The position numbers were made by a program, and so were the translations under genes. A stretch of DNA of 64,000 nt from Kitasatospora phosalacinea (GTDB lineage Bacteria; Actinomycetota; Actinomycetes; Streptomycetales; Streptomycetaceae), in NCBI RefSeq assembly GCF_030268885.1, contig NZ_BSSA01000015.1, positions 1 through 64,000 on the forward strand. The letters are read 5' to 3'. Below the pieces are notes generated by a model. It was not told the DNA's origin, ran no database searches, and saw only the letters and a program-made list of their open reading frames with translations. Shown here piece after piece: positions 8,481 through 16,536 of the stretch (position 1 is the first letter of the stretch; every line of letters begins with the position of its first letter).

Positions 8481-9265
8481 GCGTGCTGACGATGCCCGTG
8501 GACGCCGCCGCCTCGGCCCGGCGGATCCTGCTGGTGTACCGGCACTCGCCCGGACTGCTGGCGGCCTCGCTGCTGGTGCCGGTCGCGATGGTCGGCGTGT
8601 TCGGGTACGTGTTCGGCAGCGCGATGAGCGTGCCGGGCGGCGGGGGCTACCGGGAGTTCCTGATGCCCGGGCTGTTCGCCCTGGTCGCACTGAACGCGGT
8701 GATGCCCGCGATGGTCGGCGGCGCCCGGGACGCCGGACAGGGCGTCACCGACCGGCTGCGGTCGATGTCGGTCTCCCGGCTGGGCCTGCTCACCGGGCAG
8801 GCCCTGGCCGACCTGCTGGTCGCCGCCGCCGTCCTGGTGTCGACCGCGCTGGTCGGCCTGGCCGCGGGCTGGCGGGTCCGGCACGGACTGGGCCCGGCGC
8901 TCGGCGCGTTCGGCCTGCTGCTGCTGTTCCGGTTCGCCTGCGGCTGGGTCGGCACCGCGCTCGGCCTGCTCCTCGGCAAGGAGGAGACGGCCGGTCAACT
9001 CGGCGCCCTGGTCATCCCGTTCGGCATGCTCACCAGCGCCTTCGTGCCCACCGGGGGGATGCCCGGCTGGCTGGCCGCGGTCGCCGAGTGGAACCCGGTC
9101 AGCGCCGTCGCGGAGGCCGGACGGCAGCTGTTCGGCAACCCGTCCGCGCCCGGCGGCGCCTGGCCCGCGCAGCACCCGGTGGCCGCCGCGCTCGGCTGGT
9201 GCGCCCTGCTGCTCGGGCTGGCCGTGCCGCTCGCGGTCCGGAGCTTCGCCCGCTCCGGGCGGTGA
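8477..9265 (+). CDS. ABC exporter permease, DrrB family
   Basis: A 262-residue ABC-2 type membrane protein. The ATG at 8477 overlaps the stop of the ATPase gene by 4 bases, so the two are translationally coupled. About six hydrophobic segments are visible, including LLAASLLVPVAMVGVFGYVF, LFALVALNAVMPAMV and LGWCALLLGLAVPLAV. The cytoplasmic loop GARDAGQGVTDRLRSMSVSR is the conserved ABC-2 motif that contacts the ATPase. With the DrrA-like subunit it should form a small-molecule efflux pump repressed by the divergent TetR protein. The substrate cannot be told from sequence. Confidence 0.9.
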   Translation: MSVLTMPVDAAASARRILLVYRHSPGLLAASLLVPVAMVGVFGYVFGSAMSVPGGGGYREFLMPGLFALVALNAVMPAMVGGARDAGQGVTDRLRSMSVSRLGLLTGQALADLLVAAAVLVSTALVGLAAGWRVRHGLGPALGAFGLLLLFRFACGWVGTALGLLLGKEETAGQLGALVIPFGMLTSAFVPTGGMPGWLAAVAEWNPVSAVAEAGRQLFGNPSAPGGAWPAQHPVAAALGWCALLLGLAVPLAVRSFARSGR

Positions 9266-9380
9266 GCCGCTCCGGGGGGTGAGTCGCTCCGGGGGGCGGG
9301 CCGTTCTGTGCAGCGGGCCGTTCTGCGCGGTGAGTTGCTCCGGGCGGTGAGTTGCTCCAGGCGGTGGCGGGGGCCGGGCG
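9245..9380 (+). repeat. 17-bp minisatellite with two alternating unit types
   Basis: From 9262 to 9363 there are six contiguous 17-base units in the order A-A-B-B-A-A. The A units are GTGAGCCGCTCCGGGGG, GTGAGTCGCTCCGGGGG, GTGAGTTGCTCCGGGCG and GTGAGTTGCTCCAGGCG. The B units are GCGGGCCGTTCTGTGCA and GCGGGCCGTTCTGCGCG. Degenerate A-like units flank it at 9245-9261 (inside the permease coding end) and 9364-9380. The array contains the permease stop codon and runs toward the aldo/keto reductase gene. Confidence 0.85.
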
Positions 9381-9436
9381 GACCGGTGGCGCAGGTGGTA
9401 CTGGACAAGCGGGCCGGGGCGGCAGAGGGTGGGGTC

Positions 9437-10408
9437 ATGGAGTACACCCACCTCGGCCGCACCGGCCTGTCCGTCTCCCGGCTCTGCCTGGGCACCATGA
9501 ACTTCGGCCCGCACACCGTGGAGGCCGACGCGCACCGGATCATGGACGCCGCGCACGGTCACGGCATCAACTTCTTCGACACGGCCAACGTCTACGGCTG
9601 GGGCGAGAACAAGGGCCTCACCGAGACCATCATCGGCAACTGGTTCGCCAAGGGCGGCGGGCGGCGCGAGAAGACCGTGATCGCCACCAAGCTGTACGGC
9701 GACATGGGCGAGTGGCCCAACGAGGGCAAGCTCTCCGCGCTCAACATCCGCCGCGCCGTGGACGCCAGCCTGCGCCGCCTGCAGACCGACCACATCGACC
9801 TCTACCAGATGCACCACGTCGACCGGGACACCCCCTGGGACGAGATCTGGCAGGCCATGGAGGTGCTCACCCTCCAGGGCAAGATCCTCTACGTGGGCTC
9901 CTCCAACTTCGCCGGGTGGCACCTCGCCCAGGCCCAGGAGACCGCGCGGGCCCGCAACTTCCTCGGTCTGACCAGCGAGCAGTCGCTGTACAACCTGATC
10001 GAGCGCAGCGTCGAGCTGGAGGTGGCGCCCGCCGCCCAGCACTACGGCCTGGGCCTGATCCCGTGGTCGCCGCTGCACGGCGGCCTGCTCGGCGGCGTCC
10101 TGCGCAAGGAGCGCGAGGGCGTCCGCCGCGCCTCCGGCCGCGCGCTGGACACCCTGAACGAGCGCCGCGAGCAGATCCAGGCGTACGAGGACCTGTGCGA
10201 GGAGCTCGGCCACGAGCCCGGCGACGTCGCGCTCGCCTGGCTGCGTACCCGTCCGGCCGTCACCGCCCCGATCATCGGCCCCCGCACCGAGGAGCAACTC
10301 GCCGCGGCGGTGCGCTCGTTGGACGTCGAGCTGGACGCCAAGACGCTGGAGCGGCTGGACGAGATCTTCCCCGGCTACCGGACCGCGCCGGAGCACTACG
10401 CCTGGTGA
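9437..10408 (+). CDS. Aldo/keto reductase
   Basis: A 323-residue NADPH-dependent (beta/alpha)8 oxidoreductase that reduces aldehydes or ketones in the cytosol. ATG 9437 gives MEYTHLGRTGLSVSRLCLGT, the classic N-terminus. The catalytic tetrad is recognisable: Asp in FFDTANVYG, the Tyr of the same segment, Lys in IATKLYG and His in QMHHVDRD. The NADPH-binding C-terminal segment reads APIIGPRTEEQL. It belongs to the group related to YajO/AKR11-12 sugar and aldehyde reductases. The substrate is unknown. It converges on the LRR gene through a strong hairpin. Confidence 0.93.
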   Translation: MEYTHLGRTGLSVSRLCLGTMNFGPHTVEADAHRIMDAAHGHGINFFDTANVYGWGENKGLTETIIGNWFAKGGGRREKTVIATKLYGDMGEWPNEGKLSALNIRRAVDASLRRLQTDHIDLYQMHHVDRDTPWDEIWQAMEVLTLQGKILYVGSSNFAGWHLAQAQETARARNFLGLTSEQSLYNLIERSVELEVAPAAQHYGLGLIPWSPLHGGLLGGVLRKEREGVRRASGRALDTLNERREQIQAYEDLCEELGHEPGDVALAWLRTRPAVTAPIIGPRTEEQLAAAVRSLDVELDAKTLERLDEIFPGYRTAPEHYAW

Positions 10409-10418
10409 GACCGGGCCG

Positions 10419-10454
10419 TCGGCGGGCCGCCCGGGAGGAGCGGCGGCCCGCCGA
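10419..10454. terminator. Bidirectional hairpin terminator
   Basis: CGGCGGGCCGCC (10420-10431) and GGCGGCCCGCCG (10442-10453) pair perfectly, extended by a T-A pair, with a loop of about ten bases. It lies between the convergent ends of the aldo/keto reductase and LRR genes. Confidence 0.8.
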
Positions 10455-10468
10455 GGGTCGGAAGCGGG

Positions 10469-11191
10469 CTAGAAGTAGACGGCGCAGCCGCGTCGTTCGA
10501 GGGCGTCGACCAGGGGCGGGGCGGGCGGGTGCGCCGTCCAGCGGAGGTCGAGCTTCTCCAGGGACGGGAGTTCGGCCAGCCAGGGCGGGGCCTCGGCCAA
10601 CGGGTTGCCGCGCAGGTCGAGTTCGCGCAGCAGGGGGAGGGCGGCCAGGGTACGGGGCACCTGCTCCAGCCGGTTGTCGCGCAGTTCCAGGCAGCGCAGT
10701 TCGCGCAGGCCGGGCAGCGAATCGGGCAGCGCGGTCAGGGCGTTGCCGCGCAGCCGCAGTTCGCGCAGCGCGGTCAGGGCGCCGAGCCGGGGCGGTAGGG
10801 CGGTCAACCGGCAGTTCTGGGCCCGCAGTTCGAGCAGCCGGGTCAAGTCGCAAAGTTCGGGCGGCAGTTCGGTGAGCGGGTTGTCGCCGACGTTGAGGTA
10901 GCGGAGCCGGTGCAGGCGGCCGAGAGCGGGCGGCAGGGCGGTCAGCCGGTTGTCGTGGAGGTAGAGGAAGTCGGACAGTCCGGTCAGGTCGCCGATCCGG
11001 GCGGGGACGGCGGTGAGCGCGTTGTGGCCCAGGTCGAGGGTCCGGAGTGCGGTGAACCCGCCGATGGCGTCCGGGATTTCGGTGAGGCGGTTGTCGGCCA
11101 GGATCAGCACCTCGGCGTCCGTGCGGGACCACACCCCGTCCGGTACGGTGCTCAGGCCCGCCCGCCACAGGTTCACCACCGGCCCCGTCAC
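10469..11191 (-). CDS. Leucine-rich-repeat protein
   Basis: A 240-residue protein built almost entirely of about nine LRR units of 22-24 residues with pattern LxxLxLxxNxLTxLPxxLxxL (for example LRTLDLGHNALTAVPARIG and LRELRLRGNALTALPDSL). No signal peptide or transmembrane segment is visible, so it is cytoplasmic and probably a protein-binding scaffold. The GTG start at 11191 overlaps the stop of the upstream acetyltransferase gene (TGTGA), implying translational coupling and a joint function. Similar small LRR proteins occur in many Streptomyces without assigned function. Confidence 0.85.
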   Translation of the reverse strand: MTGPVVNLWRAGLSTVPDGVWSRTDAEVLILADNRLTEIPDAIGGFTALRTLDLGHNALTAVPARIGDLTGLSDFLYLHDNRLTALPPALGRLHRLRYLNVGDNPLTELPPELCDLTRLLELRAQNCRLTALPPRLGALTALRELRLRGNALTALPDSLPGLRELRCLELRDNRLEQVPRTLAALPLLRELDLRGNPLAEAPPWLAELPSLEKLDLRWTAHPPAPPLVDALERRGCAVYF

Positions 11192-11670
11192 AGCGCCTTC
11201 TCCAGCCAGTGCGCGGCGTACGGGTTGGTGTTGTACGGCGGGATGTCCGCGTAGCCGGTGGCCGTGTACAGGGCGCGGGCCTCGGCGAGTTCGGCCATGG
11301 TGTCCAGCCGCAGCCGGGCGTGCCCGAGGGCGCGGGCGGCGTCCTCGGCGGCGGCCAGCAGGAGTCGGCCCAGGCCGTGGCCGCGGGCGGACGGGCGGAC
11401 GTACAGGCGCTTCAGCTCGCCGGTGGCGGTGGCGGTGGCGGCGGCGAGGGTGAAGCGGCGGACGCCCGCGCAGCCGACCGGGCGGCCGTCCAGCCGGGCG
11501 AGCAGGAACACGCCGTCCGGCGGGGCGAGTTCGAGGTCGGCCGGGGCCTCGGCGGGCAGCGGCTCGGCTGGCGGCGGCCCGCTCCAGCGGCGGCGCACCT
11601 CGGCCTGGTACTCCGTCAGCAGCAGCCGGGCGTCCGGGGAGTCGACGGGTTCGGGGCGGACGGTGGCCAA
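11188..11670 (-). CDS. GNAT-family N-acetyltransferase
   Basis: A 160-residue acetyl-CoA-dependent acetyltransferase. The acetyl-CoA loop is visible in ELKRLYVRPSARGHGLGRLL (R/Q-x-x-G-x-G/A type, here RGHGLG), followed by the helix LLAAAEDAARALGHARLRLD and the C-terminal ALYTATGYADIPPYN. TTG at 11670 is preferred because GGAG lies 5 bases upstream; a GTG at 11685 lacks a ribosome-binding site. It is coupled to the downstream LRR gene and divergent from the inositol-monophosphatase-like gene. The substrate is unknown. Confidence 0.85.
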   Translation of the reverse strand: MATVRPEPVDSPDARLLLTEYQAEVRRRWSGPPPAEPLPAEAPADLELAPPDGVFLLARLDGRPVGCAGVRRFTLAAATATATGELKRLYVRPSARGHGLGRLLLAAAEDAARALGHARLRLDTMAELAEARALYTATGYADIPPYNTNPYAAHWLEKAL

Positions 11671-11775
11671 GACTGCTCCGATCACGGGGCGGGGGCGGAG
11701 GTGCGGGTTCGAGGACGGACGATACTGCGGAAACCCGTTGGCGGGCGAACGGCGGGGCGGGCGATGATCCACCGC

Positions 11776-12660
11776 ATGGACGACGATCTGGACCTCGCGG
11801 TCCGCGCCGCGCTGGCCGGTGCCCGGGTCGGGCTGGAGCACTTCGCGCGGGTCGCGGCCCTGCCCGTCGAGGCGAAGGCGGACGGTTCGCCGGTCACCGA
11901 GGCCGACCTCGCCGTCGAACGCACCGTCCGCCGCGCCCTGTCGGCCGAACGCCCGGACGACGCCCACCTCGGCGAGGAGACCGGCGCGCTCGGCACCGGC
12001 CCGCGCCGCTGGCTGCTCGACGGCATCGACGGGACGCTGGTGTTCGTGCGCGGCGACGACCGCTGGCAGAGCCTGGTCGCGCTGGAGCAGGACGGCGAGG
12101 TGACGGTCGGCGTGGCCGTCGTCCCCGCCCGGCACCGGATCTGGTACGCGGCGAAGGGCCGGGGCGCGTACACCGCCGGGATCGGCCCCGACGGGCTCGC
12201 GGACGCCCGCCCGCTGCGGGTGCGCGGGCCGGGCCGGGGCCGCCCCCGGGTCGGTCTGCTGCCGCCCGTCGAGCTGCTGCCGGAGCACCGCCGGGACGAA
12301 CTGCGGCCGGTCGCCGAGCGGTACGCGGTGGCCGACTGGTCCGTGCACGCCGCCCTGCTGGTGGCCGAGGGCGTCCTCGACGCGGCCGTCCAGCTCGGCG
12401 GCGCGCTCTGGGACCACGCCCCGCTCGGACTGATCCTCACCGAGGCGGGCGGCGCGTTCGCCGACCCGCGGGGGAAGGGGCACCCGGTGGTGGGAACGGC
12501 GGTGTACGCCAGGGACGAGGCACTGCGGGCGGAGCTGGGCGGGCTGCTGCTCGGGACGGGCCGGGCGGCGGAGGGGCCGGTGGGGGTGCCCGCGGGGCTC
12601 CGAGTTCCCGGTGTCGGGGACGGCGCTCCGGGGGATCGGGATGAAAGTACGTCAGGATGA
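11776..12660 (+). CDS. Inositol-monophosphatase-family phosphatase
   Basis: A 294-residue member of the Mg-dependent IMPase/CysQ/HisN superfamily. Metal ligands are recognisable in LGEETGA (Glu pair), WLLDGIDGTLVFVRGD (equivalent of DPxDGTxxF, here DGIDGT) and ALWDHAPLGLI (WD motif near the C-terminus). A Streptomyces histidinol-phosphatase or inositol/sugar phosphatase role is plausible but not resolved. ATG 11776 is chosen; another ATG lies 12 bases upstream. The last 40 residues are not conserved-looking. The 3' end abuts the C39-like gene 4 bases later. Confidence 0.88.
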   Translation: MDDDLDLAVRAALAGARVGLEHFARVAALPVEAKADGSPVTEADLAVERTVRRALSAERPDDAHLGEETGALGTGPRRWLLDGIDGTLVFVRGDDRWQSLVALEQDGEVTVGVAVVPARHRIWYAAKGRGAYTAGIGPDGLADARPLRVRGPGRGRPRVGLLPPVELLPEHRRDELRPVAERYAVADWSVHAALLVAEGVLDAAVQLGGALWDHAPLGLILTEAGGAFADPRGKGHPVVGTAVYARDEALRAELGGLLLGTGRAAEGPVGVPAGLRVPGVGDGAPGDRDESTSG

Positions 12661-12664
12661 CCGG

Positions 12665-13291
12665 GTGAAGCCGATCAACCACCAGGTGCCCTACTACTCC
12701 CAGTGGGAGTCGCCCGAACTGGTGCCCGACATCCTCGACGGCACGCTGCGGGCCGCCGACGACCCGCTGTGGGAGCGTTCCGGTGCGGCCGACGAGGAGG
12801 AGTACGAGTACTGGTCGTGGCGGCTGTGCGGGATGGCCTGCCTGCGGATGGCGCTCGACCACTGGTGGGGCGTCGCCCCCGCGGCCGTCCGCCTGGCGGA
12901 GGAGTGCCAGCGGGCCGGGGCGTACGTCCGGCACCCCGACGGGCGGCTCGACGGGCTGATCCACGCCCCGTTCGCCGCGTACGTCCGCACCCGCTGGGGG
13001 TTGCAGGCGGAGGCCGTCGCCGAGCTGTCCGCCGAGCGGGTCGTCGCCGAACTCGCCGGGGGCGGGCTCCCGATGCTCTCCGTGCACCCCGGCATCCGGA
13101 CCCTGGAGCCCGAGGTGCCGCGCACCGGCGGCCACCTGGTGCTGGCGGTGGGGGCGGACGACGGGGCGCTGCTGATCCACAACCCGTCCGGCTTCCCCGA
13201 CGGCTCCCAGCGGGCCGCCCGCGTCCCCTGGGCGGACCTCGACCGGTTCCACTCGGGCCGCGGCATCGTGCTCGGCCCGCCCCCGTACTGA
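12665..13291 (+). CDS. C39-family papain-like peptidase
   Basis: A 208-residue protein starting MKPINHQVPYYSQWES. GTG 12665 has AGGA eight bases upstream; an ATG at 12641 overlapping the preceding gene is the alternative. The nucleophile candidate is a Cys in WRLCGMACLRMALD (about residue 60), the His is in TGGHLVLAVG and the third member is in IHNPSG, matching the peptidase C39-like fold (Cys-His-Asn/Asp). There is no ABC transporter domain, so it is a free-standing, probably cytoplasmic enzyme, not a bacteriocin exporter. It follows the IMPase-like gene by 4 bases, suggesting an operon. The substrate is unknown. Confidence 0.82.
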   Translation: MKPINHQVPYYSQWESPELVPDILDGTLRAADDPLWERSGAADEEEYEYWSWRLCGMACLRMALDHWWGVAPAAVRLAEECQRAGAYVRHPDGRLDGLIHAPFAAYVRTRWGLQAEAVAELSAERVVAELAGGGLPMLSVHPGIRTLEPEVPRTGGHLVLAVGADDGALLIHNPSGFPDGSQRAARVPWADLDRFHSGRGIVLGPPPY

Positions 13292-13454
13292 CGGCGCATC
13301 CGCTTCCCGGGCGGGTGCCGGTCCGGTGGTGGGAGCGTCCGCAGGGACGGGGACGGGGACGGGGACGGGGGACGGGAGGCGGAGGGCGGAAGCGGGGTGG
13401 GAGGGGGAGCGCGGGCCGCGGGATCGTGCTCGGCCCGCCCCCGTACCGACGGCG
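13255..13454 (+). repeat. Duplicated 42-bp gene tail
   Basis: The segment 13255-13296, which encodes the C39-like protein's C-terminus GRGIVLGPPPY and stop, recurs at 13413-13454 with only two mismatches (40/42). One mismatch changes the stop TGA context to CGA. The 116-bp spacer is G-rich low-complexity sequence containing GGGACG repeats at about 13345-13375. This looks like a partial duplication or recombination scar at the 3' end of the gene. Confidence 0.85.
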
Positions 13455-13481
13455 TGCTGGTGGTGGGGACGGGCCGGTGGG

Positions 13482-14336
13482 TCAGGCCGCGTTGGGGAGG
13501 CCGATCGGGGTGGACGGGGGGAGGTCGGCGCGGCAGGCGGCGGAGATCGGGCGCAGGGCGGTGACGAGTTCGTCCAGCTCGGAGCGGTGGAAGTGGGTCC
13601 AGACCCGGGAGGCGGCGAGGTCGGTGGCGCCCTCCAGGGCGAGGTGGCGGCGGCGGCCCGCGAGGGTCAGCGTGCCGTCCGGGGCCAGCCACTCGCGCTC
13701 GATCAGGCGGGCGGTGGCCTCGTCCCACTCGGTGTCGCTCCAGCCGCGGTGCGGCTGGAGCGTCTCGCGGCGGGTGTCGAGGGCGCAGCGGACCACGAGG
13801 GCCTCGCAGCCGTCGAGGCCCTCGGCGACCAGGGCGGCGACGTGGCCGTCGCCCCGGTGCTCGCGCAGCACGGTGGTGGCCTGCCACAGGCGGGCCAGGC
13901 GCTCGTCGGGGCGGGGGAGGTCGGCGTTCGCGGCGGCCAGCACGCGCCCACAACAGTCCAGGCCGTCGACGGCGCGCTCCAGCAGTTCCACCGAACGGTC
14001 GATCAGGTCCGGCTTCACGTCGACCAGGACGCGCTGCAGCGCGCCCGTCGCCCCCGCGACCCGGGCCTCCAGCGCCTGCTCCGGGCTCGCCAGCGACCAG
14101 ATCTCCGGCAGCGCCCGCTCGACCATCTGCGGCGCGAAGTTGAAGAACGCGGCCACCACCGGCGCCGCGTCCACGGCGCCCAGCGGGGCCGACCGGCCGC
14201 CGAAGTAGCCGCGCCAGTACCCGCGCAGCCCCGCCGCCTCGTACGCGGCCCGGGCCTCCGGGGAGAAGTAGGTGAGTGCGTGGACGGGTTCGAACAGCCA
14301 CCACAGAGCGCGGGCGGGGTGGACGACCTGGGTCAT
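13482..14336 (-). CDS. SCO6745/SalK-like conserved protein
   Basis: A 284-residue protein starting at ATG 14336 (MTQVVHPARALWWLFEPVHA) after GAAAGG. The motifs ALTYFSPEA, YWRGYFGGRSAPLGAV, AFFNFAPQMVERALP and the C-terminal helical domain ARLIEREWLAPDGTLTLAGR match the actinobacterial family called SCO6745 or SalK. The C-terminal part resembles a winged helix. No enzymatic motif is evident. It is divergent from rpe; an inverted repeat at 14420-14444 lies in the shared promoter region. Function unknown. Confidence 0.75.
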   Translation of the reverse strand: MTQVVHPARALWWLFEPVHALTYFSPEARAAYEAAGLRGYWRGYFGGRSAPLGAVDAAPVVAAFFNFAPQMVERALPEIWSLASPEQALEARVAGATGALQRVLVDVKPDLIDRSVELLERAVDGLDCCGRVLAAANADLPRPDERLARLWQATTVLREHRGDGHVAALVAEGLDGCEALVVRCALDTRRETLQPHRGWSDTEWDEATARLIEREWLAPDGTLTLAGRRRHLALEGATDLAASRVWTHFHRSELDELVTALRPISAACRADLPPSTPIGLPNAA

Positions 14337-14419
14337 CGGAACGCCTTTCGGTGAGGGTCGAGCAGCGCGGTTCCGCTTGCTCTGGGAGCCTGCCAGAGCG
14401 GGACGACACCGGGAAGGGA

Positions 14420-14444
14420 AAGTGTTTCGGGCGTGTGAACACTT
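14420..14444. promoter_or_regulatory. Inverted repeat in the rpe/SalK-like promoter region
   Basis: AAGTGTT (14420-14426) and AACACTT (14438-14444) are perfect 7-bp arms with an 11-base spacer, extended imperfectly by GGAA and TTCC. The region is locally AT-richer than its surroundings and lies upstream of the 14336 start on the minus strand. A regulator site is inferred. Confidence 0.45.
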
Positions 14445-14599
14445 CCGCCGGACGGGCCGGGGACGGGCTCCGGGGGCTTGCTGAGGGCATGCCAGGTGTG
14501 CTGCGCGGGGGAGGTGCGGAGGGGCCGGGGCCCGCGGGGGATGATGGTCACCAGCGGTCGCACCGGCCGCCCGCACCGAGTCGTGAAGGTACCCTCGCC

Positions 14600-15283
14600 A
14601 TGGCGCAGATCAACCCCAGCATCCTGTCCGCTGACTTCGCCCGCCTCGCCGACGAGGCCGAGGCCGTGCGCGGCGCGGACTGGCTGCACGTCGACGTGAT
14701 GGACAACCACTTCGTCCCCAACCTCACGCTGGGCGTCCCGGTCGTCGAGTCGCTGGCCCGCGCCACCGACACCCCCCTCGACTGCCACCTGATGATCGAA
14801 CAGCCCGACCGCTGGGCCCCGCAGTACGTCGAGGCCGGGGCCGGGTCCGTCACCTTCCACGTCGAGGCCGCCGCCGCCCCCGTCCGCCTCGCCCGGGAGA
14901 TCCGCGCCAAGGGCGCCCGCGCCGCGATGGCGCTGCGCCCCGCCACCCCGATCGAGCCGTACGAGGACCTGCTGCCCGAGCTCGACATGGTGCTGATCAT
15001 GACGGTCGAACCCGGCTTCGGCGGTCAGGCGTTCCTCGACATCATGCTCCCCAAGATCCGCCGCACCCGGCAGCTGTTCGACAAGCACGGCCTCGACCTG
15101 TGGCTGCAGGTCGACGGCGGCGTCGCCGCCTCCACCATCGAGCTCTGCGCCGAGGCCGGGGCGGACGTGTTCGTGGCGGGCTCCGCGGTGTACGGCGCCG
15201 AGGACCCGGCGGAGGCCGTCCGTGCGCTGCGGGCCCGGGCGGAGGAGGCGAGCGCGGGCGCCTGGTGGGCCTGCAAGCACTGA
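14600..15283 (+). CDS. rpe: Ribulose-phosphate 3-epimerase
   Basis: Interconverts ribulose-5-phosphate and xylulose-5-phosphate in the pentose phosphate pathway. The 227 residues begin at ATG 14600 (MAQINPSILSADFARL) after GAAGG. Diagnostic motifs are WLHVDVMDNHFVPNLTLG (metal/substrate Asp and His), MTVEPGFGGQAFL and LWLQVDGGV. The length is standard for the family. It is separated from rsmB by an 8-kb accessory block. Confidence 0.95.
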   Translation: MAQINPSILSADFARLADEAEAVRGADWLHVDVMDNHFVPNLTLGVPVVESLARATDTPLDCHLMIEQPDRWAPQYVEAGAGSVTFHVEAAAAPVRLAREIRAKGARAAMALRPATPIEPYEDLLPELDMVLIMTVEPGFGGQAFLDIMLPKIRRTRQLFDKHGLDLWLQVDGGVAASTIELCAEAGADVFVAGSAVYGAEDPAEAVRALRARAEEASAGAWWACKH

Positions 15284-15420
15284 GGACGGGGTGCGGGGCC
15301 GTGCCGTACGGACCGGAAACCGCGGCGGGCCGTGCGCCGGAAACCGCGGCGGGCCGTTCCGGCGTCCAGTGAGGGGTCCGGGCGTCCGTCCGGGCGCGAG
15401 GGCGGCGGGAGGGAACGAGG

Positions 15421-16380
15421 GTGCGGGCCGGTACGGGGACTGACGCGGCGTCGGGGGCGGCGGGGACTGCGGCGGAGGCGGCGGAGCGGGACGGGCGGCA
15501 GCCCGCGGAGCGGTCCGGCGTCGGGCGGCGGCGCCTGCTCGGCGCGCTGGCGGTGACCGCGCTCGGGGCGGTGGCGGTCGGCGGGGCGGTGGTCGAGGAC
15601 GTGCTGCCCGGCGGCGTCCGGCTGCGGCGGCTGCTCGGGATGACCGGGCAGGACGGCACGGTGCCGCAGGTCGCGGCCGGTCCGGTCCGCACCGCGACGG
15701 TGCGCTCCGCCGCCCGGGGGCGCGACGTCCGCCTGGTGGTGTTCGACCCGCCCGGCGAGCACGGCGACGACCTGCCGGTCTGCCTGGCCCTGCACGGGCG
15801 CGACGGCGACGCGGCCACCTTCACCGGGCTCGGCACCGCCCAGTTCCTGGCCGTCGCCGTCGCCGCCGGCACCCCGCCGTTCCGGGTGGTCGCCGTCGAC
15901 GGCGGCGCCGCCACGTACTGGCACGCCCGCACCCCCGGCGACGACCCGATGGCGATGCTCACCACCGAACTGCCCCGCTGGCTCGCCGAGCGTTCGATGC
16001 CCGAACCGACCCGGGCCCTGGGCATCTCGATGGGCGGCTCCGGCGCGCTCCAGTACGCCCGGGCCCGGTCGGGGAGGCTGTCCGCCCTCGCGCTGCTCAG
16101 CCCCGCGCTGTTCCGCAGCTGGGCCGACGCCCGCACCGTCGACGCCTACCGCGACGAGGCCGACTGGCGCGAGCACGAACCCCTGCTGCACCTCGACGCC
16201 GTCGCCGGGGTCGGCCGCACCGGACTCTGGTGCGGCACCGAGGACCCCTTCTGCCCCGCCGCCCGCCGCCTCGCCGCCGCGCCCGGCGTCCGGTCGTCCT
16301 TCCCGCGGGGCGAGCACACCGGCGGGTTCTGGCGGCGCGTCATGCCGGACGCGATGGCGCAGCTCGGCGCGCGGGCGTAG
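15421..16380 (+). CDS. Tat-exported alpha/beta-hydrolase (esterase-like)
   Basis: A 319-residue protein starting GTG 15421. Residues 1-32 are hydrophilic, then GVGRRRLLGALAVTALGAVA (about 33-52) forms a twin-arginine type signal or membrane anchor. The hydrolase domain follows: CLALHGRDGDA (oxyanion loop), the nucleophile elbow GISMGGSG (Ser about 204), an acid candidate in WCGTEDPFCPA and His in RGEHTGGFW. The fold resembles the esterase-D/antigen-85-like group. It probably acts outside the membrane. Substrate unknown. It is followed by the pirin gene in the same direction. Confidence 0.85.
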   Translation: MRAGTGTDAASGAAGTAAEAAERDGRQPAERSGVGRRRLLGALAVTALGAVAVGGAVVEDVLPGGVRLRRLLGMTGQDGTVPQVAAGPVRTATVRSAARGRDVRLVVFDPPGEHGDDLPVCLALHGRDGDAATFTGLGTAQFLAVAVAAGTPPFRVVAVDGGAATYWHARTPGDDPMAMLTTELPRWLAERSMPEPTRALGISMGGSGALQYARARSGRLSALALLSPALFRSWADARTVDAYRDEADWREHEPLLHLDAVAGVGRTGLWCGTEDPFCPAARRLAAAPGVRSSFPRGEHTGGFWRRVMPDAMAQLGARA

Positions 16381-16536
16381 GGCCTCTCGGGAGGGGGCGG
16401 CGCGGCGCGCGTGCGGGCGTGGGGCCTCTCGCGGGGGAGGGCCGCAGGGCGGCGTGCGGACGCGGCGGGGGAGGGGCGGCGACGCGCGGGCCGTGGCAAC
16501 CGGGGGCGGCGGGACGGGCGGCCGATACTGGCGGCC

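Noticed and set aside
12665..13291. C39-like protein as a bacteriocin-processing exporter
   Set aside because: It has no ABC or membrane domain and no nearby double-glycine precursor, so only a free-standing papain-like fold is supported.
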